Assembly (NCBI GenBank): GCA_024364735.1
Contig: JAGFNQ010005198.1
Span: forward strand, 362,802 to 426,801
Direction: 5' to 3'
From: Boesenbergia rotunda
Lineage: Eukaryota > Streptophyta > Magnoliopsida > Zingiberales > Zingiberaceae
DNA: 64,000 nucleotides
Numbering within the stretch: position 1 is the first letter of the stretch; the number at the start of each line of letters is the position of its first letter. Of this stretch, positions 20,417 through 32,229 are shown piece after piece. The position numbers and the translations under genes are program-made. The notes below the pieces were generated by a model. That model searched no databases. It saw only the letters and a list, made by a program, of their open reading frames with translations, and was not told where the DNA came from.

Positions 20417-23344
20417 CTACACTTCCACAAAATACATTCCAAGGCCTCTTCTTAAGGATGTAAACTCCGATTCGGGAAGAAGCTTGGTAAAGATGTCGGC
20501 TAGGTTAGACTTTGATTCAACATAGTGTAGTTCTATGTCTCCCCTTGCCACATGGTCTCTAATGAAGTGATGTTTCACTTCAATGTGTTTTGTCCTAGAA
20601 TGGTGAACCAGATTTTTGGTCAAGTTGATTGTACTTACATTATCACACAAGACTTTGACCTTGGTGTAATGTAACTCATAATCTTCTAAAGTGTGCATGA
20701 TCCAAAGGAGTTGGGAAACACACCCATCCATTGCCACATATTCCGCTTCCGTTGTTGACAGGGCAACGCATGATTGTTTTCTACTACTCCAACTAACTAA
20801 GGAAGACCCAAGGAATTGACACCCTCCACTAGTGCTCTTCCTATCTAGCTTACAACCCGCATAATCAGAGTCGGTGTATCCAATTAGATCAACACTAGGG
20901 GTTCTAGGATACCAAAGTCCGACATTGAGGGCACCTTTGACATACCTTAGGATCCTCTTGACTACAACTAAATGGGACTCTTTGGCACAAGATTGGTACC
21001 TTGCACACATACCTACCGCAAAAAGTATATCGGGTCTACTAGCGGTTAGGTATAGGAGGCTACCAATCATGCTTCTATATTGCTTAGAGTCTACCAGTTT
21101 CCCTTCAAGGTCACTATCCATTTTCACATTGGTTCCTATGGGTGTGGATGCTACCTTAGCATTTTCTAAACTAAATTTCTTTAACATTTCCTTAGCATAT
21201 TTGGTTTGAAATACATGTGTTCCTTCATTAGTTTGCTTAACTTAAAGGCCTAAAAAAAAGGTTAGTTCTCCTACAAGACTCATTTCAAATTCATCTTTCA
21301 TACACTTGATGAATTCTTGTAGGAAGTCATTATTTGTTAACCCAAAAATGATATCGTCTACATAGACTTGGGCAACAAATATGTCCTTATCCTTAGATTT
21401 TAGGAACAAAGTAGGGTCAATTGTTCCTCTCATAAACCCCATAGACACTAGAAATGAAAAAAACCTTTCATACCAAGCCCGGGGAGCTTGTTTCAATCCA
21501 TATAAGGCTTTTCTTAATTTGTAAACGTATCTTGGATAGTTAGGGTCCTCAAACCCGGGGGGTTGTTCTACATAGACCTCTCCTTAATGATCCCATTAAG
21601 GAATGCCGACTTCACATCCATTTGGTGAAGTGTGAAACCCATGTGAGCGACATAGGCTAGTAGAATTCTAATAGATTCTAACCTAGCTACGGGGGCATAA
21701 GTCTCATCATAATCTAGTCCCTCAACTTGGTTAAACCCCCTAGCTACCAATTTAGCCTTGTTCCTAGTGATTTTACCTTGGTCATCTAGTTTGTTCCTAA
21801 AGACCCATCTTGTGGTTACAATGGTGCAATCATTGGGCCTAGGAACTAACTCTCAAACTTCACTTCTCTCAAATTGATTTAGCTCTTCTTGCATGGCTAA
21901 AACCCAATCAACATCTCCCAATGCTTCATCAATGGTCTTGGGTTCTAATTGGGAGATTAGAGCTATTTGACTAGTTTGATCCCTAAAATAGGACCTAGTC
22001 CTTACTCCTTGAGTTACATCACCAACTATTTGGTCAATAAGGTGATCATGGTGATGTCTCAAGGGCCTAGAGGTTGTGGGTTCATTTACTCCTTCTTCCT
22101 CATCCTCTAGGGTGCTTCTTACTCCCCCTTAATCATTGCCCTCCAAATGTAGGTCTTGGATTCTTTGGGCAAGGGGTTGGACCTCTTCTGTATCCTTATT
22201 AATTGAGGCTTTTCTAGGGTAGGTTCTAGTTGTTTCATCAAATTTAACATTCGAGGACTCCTCAATCACTTTTGTCCTCTTGTTGTAAACTCTATAACCC
22301 CTACTAGCCATTGAATATCCTACTAGAATTCCTTCATCGACTTTTGACTCAAACTTCCTTAGGTAATCTTTGGTATTTAAGATGTAGACATTACATCCAA
22401 AGACCCTAAAATAGTGGACTTGAGGTACCCTTCAATTCCACAATTCAAAGGGTGTTTTCCCTAGAAACCTATGTACCAACACCCGGTTTTGAATATAGCA
22501 AGCGGTGTTAACCGCTTCGGCCCAAAAGTAGCTAGGAAGAGAATATGCATTAAGCATAGTCCTAGCAGCTTCTTGTAGGGCTCGGTTCCTTCTCTCAACT
22601 ACCCCATTTTGTTGAGGAGTCCTTGGGCATGAAAATTCATGCTTGTATCCATTTTCAACACAAAATTATGTGAAGCTTGCATTTTGGAATTTCCCACCGT
22701 GGTCACTCCTAATTCGGTTTATTTTGGTATGTTTTTCGTTTTCTACCCTTTTACTAAACCTATAAAGATCTCTAGGGTATCATCCTTATGTTTTAAAAAA
22801 TAAACTCATGTAAACCTAGAAAAATCATCTACTATGACTAGACAATATTTACTCCCCACAAGTGAGGGAGTACTATGGCAATCAAAAAGATCTATATGCA
22901 AAAGCTCTAAAGGTAAAGAGGTAGTGGTTAGGGTTTTACCTTTGTGTGATGATTTTGATTGCTTACCCTCTTGGCATACATCACACAATTTGGTCTTCTC
23001 ATACTTGATCATTGGTAGCCCCTTCACCAACTCTTCCTTGGCCACTCTTGCAATGCTTCTCATGTTAACATGTCCAAGTCTCCAGTGCCACAACCATCCT
23101 TCTTCTTCTTTGGACATGAAACACTTAGCAACATTGTTAGTAGCATAAGTAAGATCAAGATATATAAATTTGCCTCTCTAAACCCTTCTAATATGATAGT
23201 GTTTTATTCATTATGCCTTATTATACATTTCCTAGCATGAAATTCAACTCTAAAACCGACATCACATAATTAACTCACACTTAGTAAATTGAACTTCATA
23301 TCTTTGATTAGAAGTACCTTATGTATGGAAATAGTGGAAGATAC
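20417..23344 (-). pseudogene. SIRE-like Ty1-copia pol, decayed and 5'-truncated
   Basis: Reading down from 23344: the end of the protease-side region (KDMKFNLLSV-like), GAG-pre-integrase zinc motif (WRLGHVNMRSIARVAKEELV, CDVCQEGKQSKSSH), integrase start (LLHIDLFDCHSTPSL, VIVDDFSRFT), integrase C-terminus (22129-22311), reverse transcriptase (VARGFNQVEGLDYDETYAPV, HQMDVKSAFLNG, VYVDDIIFG) and RNase H to the stop at 20417 (TDSDYAGCKLDRKSTSGG, STTEAEYVA, SRTKHIEVKHHFIRDH, ADIFTKLLPE). Stops and frameshifts break it at about 21240, 21560, 21850, 22130 and 22400-22800. Gag, catalytic protease and the 5' LTR are absent; sequence changes abruptly at 23345. Confidence 0.92.
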
Positions 23345-23528
23345 TGTTGGATCGGGTTGGTCCGGCTAGAGGGGGGTGAATAGACGGATGATAAAATAAA
23401 GAAATGGAAGGCACTCGTCTTTTAAAAAAAAACTTGGTCGCAACTAAGAACGTTGCTTCCAAGGCAGTGGACGCTCAATTAAAATCTCCTTGTGGCGAAG
23501 AAGCCTTACAATAAAAGTACGCTAGACT
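23345..23528. mobile_element. Copia LTR edge fragment
   Basis: TGTTGGATCGGGTTGGTCC followed by CTAGAGGGGGGTGAATAG is the edge signature of a large class of plant copia LTRs, similar to the LTR edge at 17607 but not alignable beyond the first 45 bp. It is cut at 23528 by the non-coding gypsy array. It could be the remains of a second copia element. Confidence 0.55.
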
Positions 23529-26500
23529 TGTAAAATACGGTGATTTGAAAATCCAGACCAGAAAATTTTTCGGGATTTTTCCGGATAGAGTCTAGGGCTT
23601 CCGACCCTACAGGAGAAGCCCAAGGGGTTTTATTGTAAAAACTTAAAACTGATCTAGGGTTTATGGATAAACTCTTAAATTACGAAAGGGTAAATAATTT
23701 AACCCTAATGATTTTTGAGAGAGAGTATATTAAATGGGAGGGTTAAATGATTAAATCATCTTCCCTAAGGGTGGAAAGCGAATTTGAGGAAAAGTCAGGG
23801 ACTTTTCTGCAAAAGTCCCCCCACTTTTGTATTAAAAGTTTTCGGTCGAATCCCTCCCGAGCCCTAATCCGCAGACCGCCTCCCTCTCCCTCGTGCCCTA
23901 CCGCAGGCGCTTTCCTTCATCCTCTTCTCCTCATCCGCGAGCCGCAGCCGCAGCCAGGCGCCGCCTGCTCTTCCTCTCCTCCACTCGCATGGAGCTTGAT
24001 CCTCTCCCCCTCCTCTCCGTTCCCTGCGAGCGAGATCCAACATCAACCCCTTCATCGTGGCGCAGAGGAACCAAAGCCGCTTGAAGCGACTTCCTTCTTC
24101 TCTTCCGAGGATTCCATTCCCCATTGTTCCTGGTACGATTAACTCGACGCAGCCACCGATAGCAAAGGGGTTGATCCTCTCTTAACCTTCGCAACCCTTG
24201 AGGGCTAGGTCTGGGTCGAAATAGAGTCATCGCAGTGACACCAGGTATGATTTTGGTTTATTTCAGACGAATTAGGGATGTTATTACTTAGGTGATGGGA
24301 TTCCCTAGTTTGAACTAACCGAGATTGTTCTTAGGGCATCAACTCTGTTGTTCGAGAGTTAAGTGTGCGGGATTGGAGTTGTGGACTCGCCGGATTCAAG
24401 CTCAGTAGAGACGACGATACCAATTCAGGTAAGGAGTGATATGTTAGGGTTCTTATATTGAAAATTCTATTGTAGGTAATGATTTTGGGGCTGGATGGTT
24501 TTCCCTCTTGATTAGTAACGTAAACCATCTTCCTATGTTTTGATCAGATGTGGGATTCCTTTTGCACCATGTGGTTGTGCCCTAAATGTTAGCATGTGGC
24601 CCTATAAGATATTGCCGTGAGCTCAGTGTGGAGGGGACATGTTTTGGATTGTTTTACTTCTTTATTAGTGGAGTAATAGTCTTTCTGAGGTTTTGATCAG
24701 TTGAATTGTGTTGCTTGTTTGGAGTTTTTGGAGCTTTTGATCTTTTGGGATTGTATATAGTTTGGAAGCTAATTTTGGTTGAATTGATAGTTCTTTGATC
24801 CTGCATGTGTTCTTGGATTTACTGGTCAGTGTTGGATGATTGTAGTTCTTGGATCAGAGCAGTGTCATCACAGGTAAGCTCTATTGTGGTTGAGACTGGG
24901 ATTGTTTTGGATCGGTAGCTTGCTACTCTAGATTGGGTTTGGTTACTTTCAGATCTGTATTCTTGGATCAATTTTGTACCAAATTTATCTGGTTTGGTTT
25001 ATCTGATCATTGAGGGAATTAATAATGGATTGAATTAGGAATTGGGTCTCACTATGACTTGTAATAATCCTAGCCGTGTGATACGTTATGGGAATCGAGG
25101 TAATTTGGGATAAGTAAGGGTTAATCATTTAATTATGGTTAATTAAATGAAACGAGAAAATTATAACGATCCTAGTTACTGGAGATAGCTCGTTAGCTAT
25201 GGATTACATATTATTGTAGCTAAACATTATGCCTTTGATACAGGGCATTGATTGGATATATCATTGCTGATTTGCGGACGAGAGGTTCTTTCTGATACGA
25301 GCATCTTACGATTGAGGCGGGTACCCTTTGACTTATCTCTTTTGATATTGTCTTGTGATTATGCATAGTCTGTTATAGATAGCAGTAAGATTATACGCTA
25401 TCCCTGTTTATTATACCTGTTCTGGATACTTGTTGTCTATCCCTGAGTTATTATACTTGTTCTGGATACATGCGGTTTACCTTTGAGTTAGTATGTTGTA
25501 GTTCCATACAGTCTCAGGTATTGTCATAACTATATGTATGCTTAGAGATCGTGTTGTATCTCCTGCCTTTGACCTCGAGGGAATGGTAGTTTCCAGTCAG
25601 TATACCTTGTAGGTTCCCTGTATTTCCTGTTATAGGATTTCAGATTGAGACTTAGTATACGGAGGACTTGGGGAGGGAGGTATGTGTATCTATCATACAC
25701 CATCCTTGCATTGTTGCATGTCGACGATCAGCGACTCCCTTGTGGTTGAGCCTAATCGTCTTCCGGCACATGATATGCACACACGGCCACTCATGGGTTA
25801 GTGGATACCGCTGGGTGTGTGCATTTGCTCTGTATTGCTCCGCTCGTCCGCTCAGGGTTAGTGGTTTCGGAGCGTGGTAGCAAGCAGGGATCCCTTCTCT
25901 ACCCATAGACCAGAGAAGATGAGAGAGATATCTCCCCCATATATACATGGGGCGGAGCGATAGCTCCACCAGCATCCTGTCCACTCGGTCACTCAGTAGC
26001 AGTGATGGCAGAGTGCGGACAGTGTCACGGCTCTACCCACTCGGCCGACACAGTATCGCCTGTCTCGGTGACTTGACTGGAGTTAGGGGTGACCATGGCA
26101 TTGCACCATGTGCATATTTTGCATCGTGCATTGTTTGCTGCACTTGTTTGACATTGCATATTCTGGAGACTTGTTACCTGTGCTTATATGTCTATTGGTA
26201 TTCCACTGGTATTTCTTACCCTCTGTACAGGTTAGATGGATTCAGGTATGTATCTACCTAGTAATTTCAGTTCCAGTCTTTCTCTACTGTTGATATGAGA
26301 CTGTATTAGCTGAACCCTTATTGTTGGTATAACTTTCTATGCATATCTGTTGGGTATTCGCTGAGCTATGGACTTACCCCGTTGCCATACATTTTATTTC
26401 AGGTTGATGCCTGCCAGGAGATCCCTAGCAGCCAGTCCCCAGCTCCAGAGGAGCTCCGTTTGGTTTATTTTATGTTTTGTTTGGCTTATGGACCCTGTAG

Positions 26501-26844
26501 TATTTCCTATGCTTCCGTTGTGGTGTTTCGAACATGTATTCATGTTTAATTCGATAGTATTGTACTTTTGAGTCCTATGTTGGACTTCGTTTGGTTTTGG
26601 TTTTGTTCCTGCCCCCTGGCAGCTCAGGTGAGTTCGGATTTTGGTTTTACGACGGTTATAGTTATATACCAGTTATATATGTGTGAATTGGAGGCCTGAG
26701 GCCCTTTAAACTGCGTGGTTGTGTTATATATATATTGTGTGTGATATATTTGTCTGTGTGTATGTGTAAATTGTCCACCGGACAGGGGAGGTGCTGTCCG
26801 ATTTTATATTGGATCAGCGGCTCTCATGGTCTCGGGGCGTGACA
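23529..26844 (+). mobile_element. LTR1 of the non-coding gypsy array
   Basis: 3316 bp from TGTAAAATACGG to GGGGCGTGACA. Similar ends recur at 28845-32229 and 34212-37593. Several short ORFs exist, including a GC-rich stretch around 23870-24110, but none shows family similarity. The last third (25600-26844) is the most conserved between copies. It lacks a 5-bp target duplication with the far end of the array (AGACT before, ATAGT after LTR3). Confidence 0.88.
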
Positions 26845-28844
26845 ATTTATTTTGGTATCAGAGCTCAGGTTGCGAGATACCTCGGGTATTTGCGGATTTT
26901 TCGGTGTTTCTCGGAATTTAAATCTGACACTGAACTGGTAGGTGTCGGAGCTCGGGTTTGATGTTATTCATCCGAGTACATTACGGATTTTTTTTTAAAG
27001 CTGTGGTTGCGATGCGACGGCAATTTGGGACTTGGCGGCAACGGGACATCTCCAGGCGGCAAGAGGTATATTTCTTTTGGACTTATCCTACTTTTAGTAT
27101 TCACTATTAGAGTTAGGATTGGTTAGATCATCCCAGTTTGGTGGGATCTTATATTCATACTGGATGAATAAATATTCGTAGACTTGGTTTTAGTTGGATT
27201 GACAAGTAGTCAGTCTATCTTTGTCGTGATCGTTCATGTGAGCGATTAGTTGACACGGTGTCGATAAGGCCTTGAAACGGGGAATATTAATTCTCTAGTA
27301 GCATCGACTGCTGAGTCGGAAAGCATGGTCGAATATGTCGACAACCTATTGGAGGTTAAGGATTTTGGTTTTTCTAGACCTTACTATTTATAGTACGCGT
27401 TCTAGCTATTATTAGCTAAGCGAGAACTAGGGTTGGCTACCGTAGTTGGCTCGATTAGTAGCTCTGATTGTTGAAACAGACAACTAAGGTTGAATATGTC
27501 GACAACCTATTGGGGGTTAAGGATTTTGGTTTTCCTGGACTTTACTATTTCATAGTACGTGTTTAGCTATTATTAGCTAAGCGAGAACTATGGTTGGCTA
27601 CCGTAGTTGGCTCGATCAGTGTAGGATCGACATACCCTGGTTCAAAAGGTTAGGTGACCTTTGGGTCGTTCGTGCCAGGTTAGGTGACCTGGAAGGCACG
27701 TTTAGGGTACATGATGTACATTGAGGTAGAAGAGTAGCATTAGCTACGTGCTACCATCATTAGTAGAGGATTGATACAATCTGTTCCTTGGGGACTTTAA
27801 CCATGGATCACTTGTACTGGGTAGTTGACCTAGAATGTACATGTGATGGATGTCTTGAGCTGGTACGGGGAAGTGTGGAGCTATGTTCTAGACACTTGTG
27901 GGTTACCGTTGGTACTTGGTTGGATAACCCAGGAGGTAATTTTGAACTTATGATTTGCGCTGATGCGAATCACTTATGAGGTTAGACCACCTTTGGGTAG
28001 AAGATGTTGAGGATAATTGATAGGGAGCAAAGAATCATATCGTGATTATATTGAGATACTCTTGAGAGATAGCTTGTCTGTATGTTATGGAGTTTGAACT
28101 CAGAGGTTTCTGAACCTTGAGTGAAGGAATCGGAGAATATTGGGATACGACCCGATGGTTGGTCGACTCGTTCATTGTACGTGATTCTATGAGGGATTTT
28201 GACTCATAGATCGAGTGTTCATGGTTAGATAATCTCGATGGTATATCCGGATGTACGACCCGTTATGGTGTTGAGAGGTGGATTGAGATTGATGAATCTC
28301 TATGTTATGTTTTGTTTTGAGGATTCTAGTAGTGGATATGGACCTGTCGGACTTGTAGCTTTATGATGGATCATTTAGTGGATATATGATCCTTCCGTGG
28401 TTGATTAATTGGAAGTGTGTTATTGATAGTAGCATATGGCATGCCATTTTGGCAGAACCTTTAACTATATGTTGTCTTTTGACGATCTATTGGAGAATAT
28501 ATACATGACTGGTGATATTCGGAGAATGTTATTGATTTGGTGATACATGAGTGATATTCATGGATTTGACGTTTTACGTTTGAGGATTAGAGTATAGACA
28601 TGGCGCCAGTGATCTTGGGATTGAGTGCCCTGGATAGTTGTGATGATGGAATGGTTATTCGGGTGTATCTGGTTATCGGATGATAACCTCTGGATTGATA
28701 TCTCCAGTTGCTTCGTAGCAGTGTAACCTTAGGGTATCAGAAGGAGTGATTACTCATGATAAGTACAGACATATTTTGGTGCTAGTGTTTGCCGTATAAA
28801 GAATAACGAAATTTGGGGACCAAATTTTTATTAGTGGGGGAGAA
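26845..28844 (+). mobile_element. Internal region 1 of the LARD-like element, non-coding
   Basis: Exactly 2.0 kb between LTR1 and LTR2. The primer-binding site TGGTATCAGAGC (26853-26864) matches initiator Met-tRNA and the polypurine tract AGTGGGGGAGAA (28833-28844) touches LTR2. Just before it AATTTGGGGACCAAATTTTTATTAG resembles the end of Tekay/Del-type chromovirus pol genes. No gag or pol domain is readable in any frame, so this is a large retrotransposon derivative depending on proteins of another element. 27762-28275 is almost identical to the same place in internal region 2. Confidence 0.82.
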
Positions 28845-31800
28845 TGTAAAATACGGTGATTTGAAAATCCGGACCAGAAAATTTTTCGGGATTTTTCCGG
28901 ATAGAGTCTAGGGTTTCGACCTACAGGAGGAAAGGGTTTATTGTAAAACTTAAACTGATCTAGGTTATGGATAAACTCTAAATTACGAAAGGGTAAATTT
29001 TAACCTAATATTTTTGAGAGAGAGTAAAAATGGAGTAAATGATTTCATCTTCCCTGGGTGAAGCATGAGGATCCCTTCCGCCGCATCTCTCTTCTCTACT
29101 GTCTTCTTCTCCGGCGAACATCTCCAGCCAAGGCCACCATCGCCTTCGTCGTCGTCTACATCCCTGGTGAGCCCTAGCCGCAGCCGCCTTTCGTTGACTT
29201 CTTCCTCCCCTCGCGAGATCGCAGCCAAGCGCCGGCCGATTTCTTCCTCGCGCGAACCCTAGCCGCCCCAAGAGACCGACGGACCCCCTCTCCCTCTTCT
29301 TCTACTGCCCTCGATCGCCGGTGCCATCGCTTCTTATCAACTCCCCATCTCAAGCGGGCAATGAATGCAAGGCAGCAGAGCAGGGGTTGGCGTTGGGGAA
29401 TAGCTAGAGTTGGATGTCGGTAAACCTTCATCTAGGTAAACTCTCGGCTCCTAGATATCGTTCTTGTCTCCTTGGTTCCAATTTCTGCCAAGGCTGTGAG
29501 ATCTCACCATCGGTTTTGGTTTAGAGGTGCTGATTTTTCTTTCCCTGTGGTGATTCAGTGCTCGCGCCATTGGAGAGGAGTTGGTGTTCGTGAGGGGTTG
29601 TGATGGCAGTAAATTTGAAATCAAATTATTTTGCTCATAATAAATGTGATGGTTTATTTAGTTCTTCGGATTGGGTTTCCTTTGGGTTTCTTTGCTGTGT
29701 TGGATTTGGAATTTGCTATTACGTTGGATCGTTGTTTTGTGATCATGAACTACCATTTGTGTATGGTTTGGAGCTTCTAGATGAATGTGTGTGTTGAATG
29801 AATTGTAGGATTTTACAGTAAACTCAGTTTGGGAATTCGATTTCGGATTTCTGTAGGGCTTCTTGTTGTTTGGATTTGGCTCTGAAGGTGTTAGATCTTC
29901 AAATAGGTAGTAGACTTGATGAAGAGATGGGTTTGGAATTCAAATTTGGTTGTTGTTTTGATTGAAATTCCCACGTTGTCTATCATAGTTGATGTTGAGG
30001 TCCTTGAATTTGTTTCCTTGATCTAAGCAGCTTGGGGTGTGAATCGGTATTGGATCAAGATGAATTTTGGAAGGATGAATTTAGCTAATAATGTGAAGTG
30101 TTTATGTTGTGAATTGGTTGGAATTGGGTTGGAAATCATTCTTTTGATCTGGATGGTGGGTTAACTAGAGTCAAGAAGATGAATGAAACTATTCGAATTG
30201 TGATGTTTCTGATATTGTTAATTTTGATCATGGTTTAGTAATTTGGTTGGATGTTTTGGATCAGTTTGGGTGAGCTGTAAGTTGTTTAGTTGGATCCAAA
30301 TGAATTGGAGATGATTTTTGGCCATGAGCTTGGTTTGGATAGGGAGTGGATTAGGTGGTGGATCACAATTGAGTTGACCACTTAAGTTAAACTTAGGCTA
30401 AACTTAAATGTGAAACCTAATCCCAAACAGACGTGGGTTAATCATTTAATTAGATGTAATTAAATGAAATGAGATGATTAGGATAAACCTAAATCGGTTT
30501 AGGGGTTTTGTTTAGCTATTTAATCATTGTATGATAGCTAAAACTATGTCCTTTGATACAGGACGCTGATTGATTGCCGATTATTGGACGAGGGGTTCTT
30601 TTCTGATACGGACTTCTACACCTTGGAGGCGGGTACCCTTTGACTTATCTCTTTTGATATTGTCAGTTGATTATGCATAGACTGTTATAGATAGCAGTAA
30701 GATTATACGCTATCCCTGTTTATTATACCTGTTCTGGATACTTGTTGTCTATCCCTGAGTTGTTATACTTGTTCTGGATACTTGTTGTCTATCCCTGAGT
30801 TATTATACTTGTTCTGGATACTTGTTGTCTATCCCTGAGTTATTATACTTGTTCTGGATACATGTGGTTTATCCTTGAGTTAGTATGTTGTAGTTCCATA
30901 CAGTCTCAGGTATTGTCATAACTATATGTATGCTTAGAGATCGTGTTGTATCTCCTGCCTTTGACCTTGAGGGAATTGTAGTTTCCAGTCAGTATACCTT
31001 GTAGGTTCCCTGTATTTCCTGTTATAGGATTTCAGATTGAGACTTAGTATACTGAGGACTTGGGGAGGGAGGTATGTGTATCTATCATACACCATCCTTG
31101 CATTGTTGCATGCCGGCGATCAGTGACTCCCTTGTGGTTGAGCCTAATCGTCTTCCGGCACATGATATGCACACACGGCCACTCATGGGTTGGTGGATAC
31201 CGCTGGGTGTGTGCATTTGCTCTGTATTGTTCCGCTCGTCCGCTCAGGGGTAGTGGTTTCGGAGCGTGGTAGCAAGCAGGGATCCCTTCTCTACCCATAG
31301 ACCAGAGAAGATGAGAGAGATATCTCCCCCATATGTACATGGGGCGGAGCGATAGCTCCACCAGCATCCTGTCCACTCGGTCACTCAGTAGCAGTGATGG
31401 CAGAGTGCAGACAGTGTCACGGCTCTACCCACTCGGCCGACACAGTATCGCCTGTCTCGGTGGCTTGACTGGAGTTAGGGGGTGACCATGGCATTGCACC
31501 ATGTGCATATTTTGCATCGTGCATTGTTTGCTGCACTTATTTGCTGCACTTGTTTGACATTGCATATTCTGGAGACTTGTTACCTGTGCTTATATGTCTA
31601 TTGGTATTCCACTGGTATTTCTTACCCTCTGTACAGGTTAGATGGATTCAGGTATGTACCTACCCAGTATTTTCAGTTCCAGTCTTTCCCTACTGTTGAT
31701 ATGAGACTGTATTAGCTGAACCCTTATTGTTGGTATAACTTTCTATGCATATCTGTTGGGTATTCGCTGAGCTATGGACTTACCCCGTTGCCATACATTT

Positions 31801-32229
31801 TATTTCAGGTTGATGCCTGCCAGGAGATCCCTAGCAGCCAGTCCCCAGCTCCAGAGGAGCTCCGCTTGGTTTTATTTTATGTTTTGTTGTGCTTATGGAC
31901 CCTGTAGTATTTCCTATGCTTCCGTTGTGGTGTTTCGAACATGTATTCATGTTTAATTCGGTGGTATTGTACTTTTGAGTCCTATGTTGGACTTCGTGGA
32001 GTTTTGGCTTTGTTCCTGCCCCCTGGCAGCTCAGGTGAGAACGTATTTTGGTTTTACGATAGTTATAGTCATATAACTGTTATTTCTGTATGGATTTGAG
32101 GCCTGAGGCCATTTAACTGCGTGGTTGTGATATATTTGTCTGTGTGTATGTGTAAATTGTCCGCCGGACAGGGGAGGTGCTGTCCGATTTTCTATTGGAA
32201 CAGCGGCTCCTGGGTCTCGGGGCGTGACA
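28845..32229 (+). mobile_element. LTR2 of the non-coding gypsy array (mosaic)
   Basis: 3385 bp with the same ends as LTR1. The first 220 bp follow LTR1 but with many small deletions; 29071 to about 30560 is nearly identical to LTR3 (constant offset 5350); about 30640-31400 follows LTR1; the rest follows LTR3. Between 30720 and 30880 a 40-bp unit (TTATTATACTTGTTCTGGAT...CTATCCCTGAG) is repeated about four times; LTR1 has about two copies and LTR3 degenerate ones. LTR2 serves as 3' LTR of unit 1 and 5' LTR of unit 2. Confidence 0.88.

Noticed and set aside
23747..24230. Overlapping ORFs up to 131 codons in LTR1 on both strands
   Set aside because: They lie in the GC-rich leader-like part of an LTR, differ from the matching parts of LTR2 and LTR3 and show no domain; composition explains the open frames.
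25652..25984. 110-codon minus-strand ORF repeated at 31044 (and a related one at 36448)
   Set aside because: Recurs only because the LTR is repeated; it changes frame in LTR3 and has no recognisable domain.
27788..27979. 63-codon ORF in the conserved block of internal region 1
   Set aside because: Conserved because the whole block is nearly identical in DNA; no excess of silent changes, no family match.
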